Program-made: the position numbers and the translations under genes
Assembly: GCF_028640845.1 (NCBI RefSeq)
Contig: NC_080546.1
Span: forward strand, 75,891,551-75,955,550
Reading direction: 5' to 3'
From: Ahaetulla prasina
Taxonomy: Eukaryota; Chordata; Lepidosauria; Squamata; Colubridae
DNA: 64,000 nucleotides
Notes under the pieces: generated by a model
What the model was told of the DNA's origin: nothing
Database searches by the model: none
Seen by the model: the letters and a program-made list of their open reading frames with translations, nothing else
Part shown: one piece after another, positions 20,730 to 31,377 of the stretch
How the letters are laid out: every line of letters begins with the position of its first letter
How positions within the stretch are numbered: the first letter of the stretch is position 1

Positions 20730-21060
20730 TTGGCATTGCCAATCCTGCATTGGCTCCCGCTACTTCTAATTTAATACTTTAAACTAAAATTTCAATTGTT
20801 TTTTTTTTTAAATTTATGTTTTTACTCTATTATAAGCCATCCAGAGTCACTTTGGATAGTGAGATGGGCATGATTAATAAATAAGTGAACTGCTGATTAT
20901 AACCTTTAAAGCTCTATGTGGCATGGCGTGTACATTCAGGGTCAAGCAGAAATGCCCTGTGTGTACTGTGTTTATGTCAACTAGGGAAACTTGGACTGGC
21001 CAACACTTCTTGATTTTAAAGAGCTCTGACACACACTGTAAGGTTTTGCAAATACATAAT
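20730..21060 (+). mobile_element. old L2-type LINE relic
   Basis: GCCAATCCTGCATTGGCTCC recalls the L2 block L-x-x-LHWLP, and further right AACCTTTAAAGCTCTATGTG GC recalls the next block (TFKALHG), so the order is right. Between them lies AGAGTCACTTTGGATAGTGA followed by TTAATAAATAAGT, a LINE/SINE 3' tail of the same group. Too decayed for more. Confidence 0.45.
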
Positions 21061-21186
21061 ACAAATTACGTAAAAATGAGCACCTTTGCATTACACTAGT
21101 AACTATTGAAACAACAGCCCAGATGACTGAAAAAAATCTCCTCCTGTATCAAACCCATGGTATCAAACTCTTGACATGCAGTTGGG

Positions 21187-21474
21187 CAGTGGTGGGCTGC
21201 AACCGGTTTAACAACCGGTTCTGTGAGCGCGCGCTTTGCACGCGCACATGGGCTTTACGCGCACCTAACATGCTTGCGTGCAGCGTTCAAAATACAGCAA
21301 TTTGAAGCTCAGCTGCTTACCTTCTAAGGCAGCCCCAATAAGTAGAACAGTGAAGGCGTGGAAATCAGCTGAGCCAGAAAGAAGGATTGGGTGGGGGCAG
21401 GTGGTTGAGGGTAGCTGATCGTCAGAACTACCAGTTTGCCTGAACCAGTCTGAACCGGCAGCAGCCAACCGCTG
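21187..21474 (+). mobile_element. hAT MITE (CAGTGGTGGGCTGCAACC family)
   Basis: Left end CAGTGGTGGGCTGCAACCGG and right end GGCAGCAGCCAACCGCTG are inverted repeats. The interior left part has dense CpG (GAGCGCGCGCTTTGCACGCG). The flanking octamers CAGTTGGG and TCTTTGGG agree at only 5 positions, so the target duplication is weak. Confidence 0.7.
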
Positions 21475-21610
21475 TCTTTGGGGTGGAAATACCTGAGTTT
21501 GTTGCAGAAGGGGTGTGTACTCTCTCTGTCTTGCTCAGACTGAGGAAGCTGCTTAGGTGACCAGCAAAACTTCTCAAATTAAGAAAAATAAGTCCAGTTG
21601 CCATGACTTG

Positions 21611-21788
21611 TGTTATGTATCTTTGAATGTTTTGGCGGGAGGCAAGCACGTTGCTGGTTGGTTGAGGCCGCCGGTTGGACAGTGTGTAGGGAGGGGTTTT
21701 TCCCCGGCCGGGTTGCTGGGTTCACCCTATATTAAAGAGCTGTTGTCACTACCCTGGTCTCCAGCCTCGTTACTTCCCGAACTTAACA
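21611..21788 (+). mobile_element. LTR with adjacent primer-binding site (5' end of an LTR retrotransposon)
   Basis: A 178-bp TG...CA block: starts TGTTATGTATC, has a TATATTAAAG box near 21730, and ends CGAACTTAACA at 21788. Immediately after comes CTGGCGACGAGGGTGGAA, which has the form of a tRNA primer-binding site (TGG at its start, complementary to a tRNA CCA end). The internal region is lost within about 100-250 bp. Short LTRs with this arrangement fit Ty3/Gypsy-type elements better than large endogenous retroviruses, but no gag or pol is present to decide. Confidence 0.65.
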
Positions 21789-22049
21789 CTGGCGACGAGG
21801 GTGGAATTTTCAGACAACTCTACCCGGAAGACTGAAAATCTTCATCAACAAACAGCCCAGCTCAGTCTTACCAGGACGTTAACATGAACTCAATTGATTA
21901 TGTATCATCAAGTAGGTGATGAGCCTTCTCCAGAGAGATAGTCTTCACATAATATTTCTGAAGTAGGATAATTTCAGTCTGGTTATTTGTGCCTTGAGTG
22001 AGAACTCTGTGTTGATTTATTTGATGATCCTTTTTTTGTGTGTGTTTTG

Positions 22050-22325
22050 TTTTCCTAGCTGGACACAAAGTTTACTACATCTTTATTATCTCAATATTCA
22101 GACTGTATTTGTACCCTATGACTATAGTTAAATGTTGTAGCTTAGTATTCTTGATGAATGTATCTTTTCTTTTATGTACACTGGGAGCATATGCACCAAG
22201 ACAAATTCCTTGTGTATCCAATCACACTTGGTCAATAAAAAATTCTATTCTATTCTATTCTATTCTATTCTATTCTATTCTATTCTATTCTATTCTATTC
22301 TATTCTATTCTATTCTATTCTGTGT
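22050..22325 (+). mobile_element. Rex1-type LINE 3' UTR with (ATTCT)n tail
   Basis: CATATGCACCAAGACAAATT and CCTTGTGTATCCAATCACAC then TTGGTCAATAAAAAATTC lead into about 15 ATTCT units (22246-22320), as in the other Rex1 copies. No coding part is visible. Confidence 0.85.
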
Positions 22326-22429
22326 CAACTCTTTTTATCTTAGTTATCTTGTAGTTGATCAGGGTGATATAGTCTCTTAAAATGTCAAGATTTTCTTTAA
22401 TATCTTGCAAGATTTTTTTTAATATCTTT

Positions 22430-22704
22430 TTTTATTATTATTATTTTATTTTAATTTATAACCCGCCCTTCTCTGAAGACTCAGGGCGGCTTACATTGTG
22501 TTAAGCAATAGTGTTCATCCATTTGTATATTATATACAAAGTCAACTTTTATTGCCCCCAACAATCTGAATCCTCATTTTACCTACCTTATAAAGGATGG
22601 AAGGCTGAGTCAACCTTGGGCCTGGTGGGACTTGAACTTGCAGTAATTGCAAGCAGCTGTGTTAATAACAGACAGACTTAGTCTGCTGAGCCACCAGAGG
22701 CCCT
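22430..22704 (-). mobile_element. tRNA-SINE with L2-like LINE tail
   Basis: Left: T-rich tail, then AACCCGCCCTTCTCTGAAGA and CTCAGGGCGGCTTAC (the L2-like 3' end). Middle: TTGCCCCCAACAATCTGAAT and GGAAGGCTGAGTCAACCTTG. Right: tRNA-like head, B box region GGACTTGAACTTG (antisense) and GCTGAGCCACCAGAGGCCC. Same family as 24.35, 33.73, 34.65 and 47.4 kb. Confidence 0.85.
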
Positions 22705-23525
22705 AGCAAGAAACTTGCTAGGAATAGTTTATTTTATTATATTTTTACATTGATTTCATTTTCCTGCTAACTCTATTTTATTTTATCAACAACTGAAATA
22801 GAGAACTTTGACTGCTAAGGCCACAATACAGATTTTTAGAAACAAATTCAATGAATGAAGTCATGTGATTGAGAGATTAAGGTTGACTTAAATATTATGA
22901 TGGATGTAGGTTTGGCAGTAGTATCCATGCATTAACATTGTTTGATTTCAGCTTTTTGTTCGTGTAATGTTGAACTCTAGTTACTGGTGATAGAATTTAT
23001 TTTTCTCTCACACCTCTATAACTCATGAAAAATTCTTGTGCACCAAGAATATTTTTGCCCAAATCACCTTGAGTGTGCATTGTTTTTAGACATATTTATG
23101 GTTAGTTTTTGAATTTTAGTATTTCAGGACTTAAATTCTATTGCCCAATTATAATTATTCAGCTTACTACATATATCCAACATACTACTTCATAAAGAAA
23201 AGAAATAAAACTTGGAGTTGTGCTAGTTTCAATGACATTAATACAAAGATGAAGAAATAAATCAGAAATGAAATATTGTAGCTTTTGGAACAATTGCTAG
23301 TTTTTGGGTAGCACCTTTTGTAATAACTGCTAGACAGTGATTCATCCACAAAACATAGTGATATTCATCCATATTTATGGACAAATGAGAAAATGGGGAA
23401 AAAAGTTTCAAATATGCTATTACTCCTCTGAAAATAATTTCACCTCCTAATATAAAGAGCATTATTATTAGGAGTATCTCTGTGTTTTATATGTATACAA
23501 AAACATTGATAGGATTTTTTAGTAT
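22705..23525. other. AT-rich, no gene seen
   Basis: Nothing recognised on either strand. Confidence 0.6.
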
Positions 23526-23537
23526 ACTGATACTAGG

Positions 23538-23892
23538 TAAAGGTTAAGGTTTCCCTCGCACTTATGTGCTAGTCGTTGCCGATTCTAGGGGGTTCATCTC
23601 CGTTTCAAAGCCGAAGAGCCAGTGCTGTCTGAAGACATCTCCGTGATCATGTGGCCAGCATGACTCAATGCCAAAGGCGCACAGAACACTGTTACCTTCC
23701 TACCGAAGGTGGTCCCTATTTTTTCTATTTGCGTTTTTACATGCTTTTGAAACTGCTAGGTTGGCAGAAGCTGGGACAAGTAACAGGAGCTCACCCCATT
23801 ACACGGCAGCACTAGGGATTCGAACCGCCGAACGGCCGACCTTTCGATCGACAAGCTCAGCTGTCTTAGTCCCTGAGCCACCGCATCCCTTT
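23538..23892 (-). mobile_element. tRNA-SINE (ACCTTT-tailed, Sauria-like), exact TSD
   Basis: Full-length minus copy between exact 12-bp duplications ACTGATACTAGG (23526-23537 and 23893-23904). The tRNA-like B box reads GGATTCGAACC (antisense GGTTCGAATCC), an excellent pol III B-box match; the tail has the TAAAGGTTAAGG form. Confidence 0.92.
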
Positions 23893-23915
23893 ACTGATAC
23901 TAGGATGGCACAAAC

Positions 23916-24117
23916 CAGGGGTGAAATTCAAAATTTTTCCCTACTGGTTCTGTGGGTGTGGCTTGGTGGGCATGGCAAGGGAAGGATATTGCAAAATCTC
24001 CATTCCCACCTCACTCTGGGGCCAGCCAGAGGTGGTATTTGCTGGTTCTCTGATCTACTCAAAATTTCTGCTACCAGTTCTCTAGAACCTGTTAGAACCT
24101 GCTGGATTTCACCCCTG
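23916..24117 (+). mobile_element. hAT MITE (CAGGGGTGAAATTC family), exact 8-bp TSD
   Basis: Exact duplication GCACAAAC at 23908-23915 and 24118-24125. Ends CAGGGGTGAAATTC and GGATTTCACCCCTG are near-perfect inverted repeats. It is inserted 3 bp from the SINE duplication at 23893-23904. Best-preserved reference copy for this family in the window. Confidence 0.95.
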
Positions 24118-24345
24118 GCACAAACCTATTCTTCCAACTTTTGAAATTCAAAATATTGTATAACTTTTATTGTCCTTACCATACATTCTGTTATACAAGG
24201 AGTCATTTTGTACTGTTGGTAGAACCATTACCTCAATTCTATATTTTGCCATGTCAAATTAGTGGCTGTTAAAATTGCATGTAATACAAAAAGACATTAC
24301 AGACACTGTTTTTCAATAATAAAAACATAATAATAATAAAAACTG

Positions 24346-24605
24346 GTGGCTCAGACTGGTAAGACAGTCTGTTATTAACAGCAGCTGCTTGCAATTACTA
24401 CAGGTTCAAGTCCCACCAGGCCCAAGATTGACTCAGCCTACCATCTTTTATAAGGTAGGTAAAATGAGGACCCAGATTGTTGGGGGCAATAAGAGTTGAC
24501 TTTGTATATAATATACAAATGGATGAAGACTATTGCTTGACATAGTGTAAGCCGCCTTGAGTCTTCGGAGAAGGGTGGGATATAAATGCAAATAAAAAAA
24601 ATAAA
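24346..24605 (+). mobile_element. tRNA-SINE with L2-like LINE tail, plus strand
   Basis: Head GGTGGCTCAGACTGG (A-box like) and GGTTCAAGTCCCACC (B box), central block GGACCCAGATTGTTGGGGGC, and tail AAGCCGCCTTGAGTCTTCGG AGAAGG ending in (AAATA)n. The clearest readable copy of this family. Confidence 0.9.
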
Positions 24606-25600
24606 AAAATATAATGTGCAATAATAGGGATATAGTGGCCTTTTTCAGCCGATACTATTTGATTTGAAATCCTACCATGTATCATACTAACACAGCTGGA
24701 TGGTAAAACTTTTAAAAGGTAAAAGATTCATAAGAAAAAAAAATCATGATTACTTCCTGAGATTGAAATCTACCTAATCAGAAAACATAAGAATAAAGAT
24801 TTCATTGCATCTCGATAGGTAATCTAATGAAATATTTTTTAGAAGGAGGAATATTTTTATATGATGAATTTGAAAGCACAAGACAGAAAAGAAAAAGAAA
24901 GTAAATAAGAATAAGTATAATATGACAAACCAGGATGGGTGGGGGGAGATTAAATTACTTTTAAATTTACCTTGAAAAAAACATTTTGACCACTTGGGCC
25001 CGAGCATTTCTCATATACTTTTCCCTTTACATTTTCAGAATTGCTGCTTTTTTTTGAGAGCTGTTCTTTAAAAATCTTATTTTTGAAAAAGCTCATATGA
25101 AGCAGAATCTCAGAAGCAGAGCTTTCTTTAATATCCCAAAGGCCATATGCCTATCAACATCATGCATTTAGATAGGGAGTCCCAATTTGGACTTGTCTGG
25201 AAGAGAAATCTATTGGATCAATTGATTCTGACAGTTGTATTGGGTGTTTTACAAACGACTCGCTGGCTTTGTTCAGAGAGTTTCTCCTTCTTGATCTTTC
25301 TCTTGAATCAGGTCAACTGAAGTAAAAGTGACAGTTCTGTTTACTGATCTTATTTAGGGAATTGGGGTGCCAAGTCCAATTTTGGTGATTCCAGAGTGAA
25401 TTCCAGCTAAAAAAATAACATAGTCCAAAACAGAGTATACGCAATGTGAATGTGATTGAATATGTTCATATAATAAAGTTAACTTTAATTTCATCACAAT
25501 CATCAATAATGAGATATTTATTTTGGGGGAAATCTCCAAAATAGATCATGGCTTATGTGACTAAAGTTATTGTTATGAAGTAAAATATATTCCTATATCT
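24606..25600. other. no gene recognised
   Basis: AT-rich, unique-looking. No conserved motif seen. Confidence 0.55.
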
Positions 25601-25609
25601 GCCATTATA

Positions 25610-25770
25610 TTTTATTCCATTTAATCATGCCTGATTTTCAAAGGGTGTTTGGACATGTGCCTACAGTTTCCTTGGCAAGGTTTTTCAGAAGTGACTTGCC
25701 AATGCTTCCTTGCTAAGACTGAGGGAAGGATGCTGACCCAAGGTCGTTCATTTGACTTTGTGCTTAAGTT
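25610..25770 (-). mobile_element. CORE-type SINE relic
   Basis: CCTTGGCAAGGTTTTTCAGA AGTGACTTGCCAATGCTTCC and CCCAAGGTCGTTCATTTGAC TTTGTGCTTA follow the antisense of an old squamate SINE with a CORE/MIR-like central block (CTGGCCCAAGGTCACCCAGC). Head and tail are missing. Confidence 0.5.
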
Positions 25771-25826
25771 AGGACATATTTTTAATTATCAATATAAAAT
25801 ATAAAAATATAAAATATTCCATTGAG

Positions 25827-26310
25827 GACCTGTATACTGCACAAGTCAAAAAGAGGGCTGTGAAAATATTTACAGACCCCTCACATCCTGGACATAAACT
25901 GTTTCAACTCCTACCCTCAAAATGACGCTCTAGAGCACTGCACACCAGAACAACTAGACACAAGGACAGTTTCTTCTCGAACGCCATCACTCTGCTAAAC
26001 AAATAATTCCCTTAACACTGTCAAACTATTTACTAAATCTACACTATTAATCTTCTCATCATTCCCATCACCCATCTCCTTCCACTTAGGACTGTAACTT
26101 TGTTGCTTGTATCCTTATGATTTATACTGATATTGATTGTTTCCTGATTGCTTATTTGTACCCGTTGACTATCATTAAGTGTTGTACCTTAGAATTCTTG
26201 ATGAACTTTTCTTTTATGTACACTGAGAGCATCTGCACCAAAGACAAATTCCTTGTGTGTCCAATCACCCTTGGCCAATAAAAAAATCTATTCTATTCTA
26301 TTCTAAAAAA
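25827..26310 (+). mobile_element. Rex1-type LINE 3' end
   Basis: The coding part reads EDLYTAQVKKRAVKIFTDPS, then HPGHKLFQLLPSK, one stop, and ALHTRTTRHKDSFFSNAITL ending LLNK stop, the conserved C-terminus of Rex1 ORF2. It is followed by the Rex1 3' UTR and a short (ATTCT)n tail (26286-26305). Confidence 0.88.
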
Positions 26311-26660
26311 CCCAATTATTAAACAAGGTAGAATAATAGTCTTCTTATAAACCTCAATTCTAGTGAATCCTTAACTTAATATGTACTTCAGTATTTTTTG
26401 TGAGAGGGAAAAAAGATAGAAGTGGTGTTATGTCGATGGAAGTGGAGATGTAAGGGTAAGTTAGGACAGCTATTGTGTGTGCATAGTTACTTGATGAGTC
26501 AATCATAGAGACTTTATGTTTGCATGCTACATTGGCATTTATATTATGTACTGTATTTTCTTTTATGAAGTCTGAGACTGTGACGCATAATAAAGTTTTG
26601 ACTGAGTTATTTATGATGTTGTGCATGTACTTGCTTATGCATAATTTCATTTTTCAGGAA
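26311..26660. other. no gene recognised
   Basis: AT-rich DNA, nothing recognised. Confidence 0.5.
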
Positions 26661-26664
26661 TGGA

Positions 26665-26780
26665 ATGAAAAACAAATAGACAAGCTTTAACCAAAAACTT
26701 TCTACTATTGACCTCACCCCATTTCTAAGAGGACTATAAGGGGCGTATATAAGAGCACAAACGTGCCTACCGTTCCTGTT
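26665..26780 (+). mobile_element. LINE A 3' segment (left half, split by PLE)
   Basis: CTACTATTGACCTCACCCCA, CTAAGAGGACTATAAGGGGC and AACGTGCCTACCGTTCCTG match the LINE A C-terminus and 3' UTR. The element resumes at 27329 after a PLE insertion. Confidence 0.8.
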
Positions 26781-26782
26781 TT

Positions 26783-27328
26783 TAGCCCAGGGAAGAAGGT
26801 GGCTTTAAGGTGTTGGACCTTCTCTGGTCCAACACCTTAAAGCCACAGGACACGATATTGACTTTAAAAAGACCAAAACTATCGCCAAAACTGAACACTT
26901 TAACAACAGAATAATCAGAGAAGCCATCAAGATAGAAAAACGCCCACACAGCATGAACAAATGAGATGATACCTTCCGCCTACCAGCCATTTGGAAACCC
27001 GCCCTTATTGACAAATGAGTCCCTAGCACGAGGAATGACACCAGACCCACACTCATGAGGTCCACACTGGATGTCACCAATACACATCCACCCAGAAAGC
27101 AGACCCAAACCCACACTGATCATGAAGCACGACCAAGGACCAGAAGCCAGACCGCAGCTGCAACATTAGCCATTTCAAACCCCTCCAATCCATACATGCA
27201 GCAGACTGACACCCACTATGAAGATGTAGCATGACCACGAACACGAAGCCAAACAACAGCAATGCAGCTCATCAGCTCAAATCCCCCTGCAACTCAGACT
27301 AATCTGAGCACAACCAAACCAATATATA
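26783..27328 (+). mobile_element. PLE-B copy nested in LINE A, hairpin 5' end
   Basis: Plus-strand PLE. It opens with a perfect 21-bp inverted repeat (26799-26819 and 26826-26846) around a 6-base loop; the right arm is normal PLE coding sequence (GGTCCAACACCTTAAAGCCA) and the left arm its inverted copy. Coding then reads KTIAKTEHFNNRIIREAIKI and EKRPHSMNK, the region just after the GIY-YIG domain, followed by the P/T/Q-rich tail to NPPATQTNLSTTK. The PLE 3' tail is absent because the copy stops at 27328. Confidence 0.8.
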
Positions 27329-27480
27329 TGCTTATACTTCCTTATATTACCTCATATATATGTTTATATACTATATAATCTTTTTATGTGGTGCTTATAT
27401 ATATTGTTGTGACAAAATAAATAAACAAATAAATAAACAAACAAACAAACAAACAAACAAACAAACAAACAAACAAACTG
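27329..27480 (+). mobile_element. LINE A tail (right half) with (CAAA)n
   Basis: ATATATGCTTATACTTCC and TTATATATATTGTTGTGACA then AAATAAATAAACAAAT match the LINE A tail; it ends in about 12 CAAA units (27436-27478). Confidence 0.8.
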
Positions 27481-27589
27481 GCAAAGCTATCTCCAACAAA
27501 CTGTTTTTAAGAAAAATCATAGCCTGTTCTTGAATATTGGGTGCAGGGCGCTGCATTTTTGGCATTAAACTTGGCCACCCACTACCATG

Positions 27590-28620
27590 ACCTGTTTCAT
27601 ATATCGTTTAGCAAAGAAAGACTAGGTTTCTCAATTTCTGATCTTTTGTGTGACAAGCCACCAGTTTCGAATTTAGAAATCTTTCAATGGATTTTCGCCA
27701 GTTGAAAAATAGTCAAGTGGTAGAAGAGGGCTTAATTCCCCCAGAGTTCTTGGAAACAAATATTGATTATATTACTTCCCCTATTTACAACAAATTTAAA
27801 AACTGGAGTTATTCCATCACAATTCTAAAGTTTAAGGAATAAGAATATTTTAGGTAATTATTGCCCAATTAGTCTGCTATGTGTAATTAGCAAGTTCTAT
27901 GTGGAATGCCTTTATAATAAATTTGCCAATAGGATGGTCCAGAAGGTTACCTCGGCCACTGACCAAGCATGCTATAGACCACATTGTTTTATTGTTAATA
28001 GGTGTACAGTTTTATCTGGCCAAGTTACCAAGAGATTCTTTTTACACTACTTTTATCAATATGAGGGCAGCTTTTGACCCAATGCCCCAGGAAAGGCTGA
28101 TAATGCTGCTGTATAAAAATACCTTTATGGAAATCAAATGTAAAAAAAACATTTGTAGGGTGAAATAATGAAATAATGAAATAACCATTTCAGTCTCTAA
28201 GGAAGCCATGTATGGGTGCATTCCAGCTCTGCTATTTTTTAATTTTTATATTACTCCCTTCTGGCCCTTGCCCAACCAAAATTTTACCCCTCCAGTCCTC
28301 AACAACTTACCTATTTCTATTTGACTCTATGCATATGATGTTATCACTTTCTCCACATCTTAAGTTGCCCTATAACATATATAGTTATATATATATATAT
28401 AAAACATATATAGCTATATATATCTTTTTTTCCTAGGGAAACATGGAAATTAATGGTGCTAAAACAAAGACCCTAATTTTCACTAAAAGGCATTTTAACC
28501 TTTCTTATAATTGGCAATTCGATAATAAACCTGTCAAGCAAGTTAAGGACATTAAGTATCTAGATATTCATTTCCAAACACCTGCTTCCTAGAATTATCA
28601 AATAAGTGAGTTCACACCAA
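27590..28620 (+). mobile_element. decayed non-LTR LINE, reverse transcriptase region, clade uncertain
   Basis: Readable RT blocks in order across several frames: NYCPISLLCVISKFYVECLY (about 27858-27917), a piece like AF-x-SIP near 28065 with a missing Asp region, GCIPALLFFNFYITPFWPLP (about 28218-28277), a YAYDV segment near 28330 in place of YADDV, and NGAKTKTLIFTKR-like text near 28450 with a following V-x-x-IKYLDI block. The pattern resembles R4/Dong-type LINEs, but frameshifts are many and I am not sure of the clade. Confidence 0.55.
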
Positions 28621-28786
28621 GAGCACAAAAAAAAACCCAAAAAAAACCCTTTAACAAAATTGTCAGATTTGCAAATCAGAAATAAAAATATCCCTGCAGC
28701 AAATTATTCAAAGCAAAGGTATTTAGTTTGTTGCTACATGATGTGTAACTCTGTATGTACATAGGGGGGGGGGGAAAGCTACCCTG

Positions 28787-28992
28787 CAAGTAATTCAAAC
28801 CAACTTTTATAAAATATTTGCCTCTATAATTTCAGAAAGATTAAAAGGATTTTTAACTGAATTCATACATCCCGACCAGAATGGTTTTCTACCTAAAAGA
28901 CAATTAAAAAATAACATGAGGATTATTATGAACGTATTGGAATACTACGAAGTCCACTCCGAAAAACAGCTTGCATTGATCTTTCCGGACGC
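28787..28992 (+). pseudogene. L1-type LINE ORF2 fragment
   Basis: An uninterrupted stretch reads NFYKIFASIISERLKGFLTE then FIHPDQNGFLPKRQLKNNMR and VLEYYEVHSEKQLALIFPDA. These are the conserved L1 RT block: K-I-x-A-x-I-x-x-RL, HPDQ-x-GF, R-x-x-x-N-x-R and then the strand leading to the catalytic Asp (FPDA in place of F-x-DAEKAFD). It stops there; no second part of L1 is seen downstream. Confidence 0.8.
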
Positions 28993-29369
28993 ACATAAAC
29001 AAGGGTACAAGACAATGATGTCCACTCTGTCATCTTTTATTCATACTAACTCTAGAGGTCCTAGAGATCAGACAAGACCCCATAATAAAAGGTTTGAAGA
29101 TAAAAAAAGAACAAACCAACTTTTTGAAGGCTATTTTCCATGTCTCTTTTATCAAACACAAACATACTGTCTCAGCTGGAACTTGGTTGCATCTCTCTTG
29201 AGGCCTGACAAATCTTGCTGACTTAATTTCTGGCTAAGACAACATTCCGGTTTAACTTCAGGTCTTGGCTTATGTTGTTGGAAATTTTCAGCTTCTCCTT
29301 GCAGAAACAAATGGACTTGAATTTGTCTGCTATGCCCATCCCTAGCTATATGCTCCATGGGTCTTGATC
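28993..29369. other. no gene recognised
   Basis: Sequence with a run of open codons in places but no motif I know. It could be more L1 or LTR material; unsupported. Confidence 0.45.
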
Positions 29370-30377
29370 AGCAGTTCTCAAACCTCTTCAAATTCTTGAA
29401 AATTACTGAGAAACCCAAAGACCTTTTGTGTATGTGCCTGATGTGTGGAGTTCCTTTGGTTGGAATCAGTAATGGCTTCCTCTTACCTTCGCTACTGGTT
29501 CGGAACCGGGAGTGTGCTCGCATGCAGCACTTCTGTGCATGAGCAGAACCTTCTGCGCATGCGCAGAGCATCTGTGATGATGTCAGGGCAGGTGGATGGA
29601 GCCTCCCGCCGCTGCCACTTCCGGTTCCCCCAAACCGGGGTGAACTGGTAGAAATTCACCACTGGTTGGAATATATGAACAAATCTGGCCTCACAAAGAT
29701 ATGTAATTGGAAAAAGGAAGAATATTTTAACAGTCTTTTCAGATAATCTTCTCTGATACTACATCAAAACTCTAAAAGTTGTAGTTTCTTTAAAAAGTTT
29801 GTTCCAATGTGAAATTTGAAGCCATGCCAGCAAACTTTCTGTCTTCTTTTACATTAAAATCCTTTGTTCTATCACGCACTTTGAATGGTTTTGCTAACAT
29901 CATGCATTGGTCATTTGAAAAATATTGATTCAGAGAATAAGGCAGATCTTGCAATGTTGATACATTTCATTATGCAGCGTGAAAAAAAATAACATTAATG
30001 CTTTATGCATTCCTCTCATTTTGGCAGAAATGCCAAATATACTAATATACTAATATAATAATACAGAATATTAAAAAGGCATGCATTCAGGATTTAATAA
30101 CATTAACATTTTACTGCTTCCTCAAGGACATTCTTAAATGAAACTATTTTTAAAAAATTATTTAATTGCAAGAGGGTATATACAAAGAATATTGGTACAG
30201 TTTAGTGACACTGTCTGTAGACATAACACCTGTAACAGTCTTGATTTGGTCTAAGGCATTTTAATCCACTGTACACTCATGAGAAAGTGAGAATTTAAAA
30301 AAGCAAATAGAGTTGCTTTGTTATGCAAATAGTTTTAAACTCGCTGATCATTCCTAGGGGAAACTGAGAACCGCTAG
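29370..30377 (+). mobile_element. about 1-kb hAT relic hosting a younger MITE
   Basis: Left end CAGCAGTTCTCAAACCTCTT and right end AAACTGAGAACCGCTAG form imperfect inverted repeats of the CAGTGGTTCTCAAAC hAT type; the next bases AATTACTGAGAAACCCAAAG also fit that family. The interior is non-coding and AT-rich. No clear target duplication remains, so this is an old copy. A 198-bp MITE sits in it at 29467-29664. Confidence 0.55.
29467..29664 (-). mobile_element. short hAT MITE, exact TSD, NRF1-like palindrome
   Basis: Exact duplications GTTGGAAT (29459-29466 and 29665-29672). Ends CAGTAATGGCTTCCTC and GAAATTCACCACTG. The interior holds TCTGCGCATGCGCAGA, a perfect 16-bp palindrome containing the NRF1 consensus form GCGCATGCGC. 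Sister copies at 42.26 and 55.01 kb. Confidence 0.92.
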
Positions 30378-31139
30378 TCTATAAAAAGCTTTGGCAGAAT
30401 TTTCGTACAGAGATTTGGACCTTGACATCCCCAAAATTTTCATTATTGCAGCTTGTGTTGGCTCCTCTTCTGATATTTATGTATTTATATCTTATCCTCC
30501 ATGCCCCACCCAATAGGTTATCCACACTGGTGTGTTTTAGTGTTCTGCCGTCAATGATTACCACATAATATTCCTTATCAGGATCACCTTTGCATATGTT
30601 CAGACAACATAGATGGGTCTGTGGCAGATGTCTTGCTAATCTGCTTTTTATATCACACCTGGGACTTTGATCTCACTGAACCTCTTGTTAGTCTGCTTTG
30701 CCACCTATCACAGGCAATGATTATACATCATTTGCTACAAGATCAATGTCGTATTGAAACATCTAAAAAAAGTGGCAACGTTCTTAGTTATATCTAGGGC
30801 CATCAGAGAGGTTGTTCTACAACTAGCTGCATCCAATTTTTAAAATTATTATTTTCCAGCCCCCTCTCTCAGATTGATTGGCTGTCTTTTCAGAATGTCC
30901 TACCAATGCATAAAACCTCAATTCTTTTCCACATTTAAACGCTTTGCCAAGCTTGGTTTGCCTATATTATATTGGCTTGGTTTGCCTATTTACTGTACAT
31001 AGCACTGTTTTACATTATAATCACTGTAAATTTCACATTTATCATGTGTGGCTTTATAATGATGATGATAAATGGTAATAATATAAAAACCCAAGTTGTC
31101 AGGATTAAAATTTTATTAATAAGTAAATCTATACAGGTC
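30378..31139. other. possible LINE C-terminal relic, otherwise nothing
   Basis: Between about 30600 and 31000 there are open stretches reading like a LINE C-terminus (FKRFAKLGLP, LLCHLSQAM) with a TAATGATGATGATAAATG end. I could not assign it; it may belong to the LINE at 27.6-28.6 kb. Confidence 0.3.
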
Positions 31140-31345
31140 ATACAGTGGTTAGAGTGCAGTACTGCAGGCTATTTCTAGTCACTGCCTAGAGTTCGATTCT
31201 GCCTGTGGCTCAAGGTTGACTCACCCTTCCATCCCCAAGATTGTGGAGGGGGGGCAATGTGCTGACTCTGTAAACTGCTTAGAAAGGAATGTAAAGGACT
31301 ATGAAGCAATATATAAATCTAAATGCTACTGCTATTTGCTTAATT
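31140..31345 (+). mobile_element. tRNA-SINE with (TGCTA)n tail, plus strand
   Basis: tRNA-like head CAGTGGTTAGAGTGCAGTAC and GAGTTCGATTC (B box), then CTCAAGGTTGACTCACCCTT, GGGGGGCAATGTGCTGACTC and tail AAATCTAAATGCTACTGCTA. Same family as 14.77 and 55.34 kb. Confidence 0.8.
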
Positions 31346-31377
31346 ATCAATATGTATGTATGTATCATATATATATG

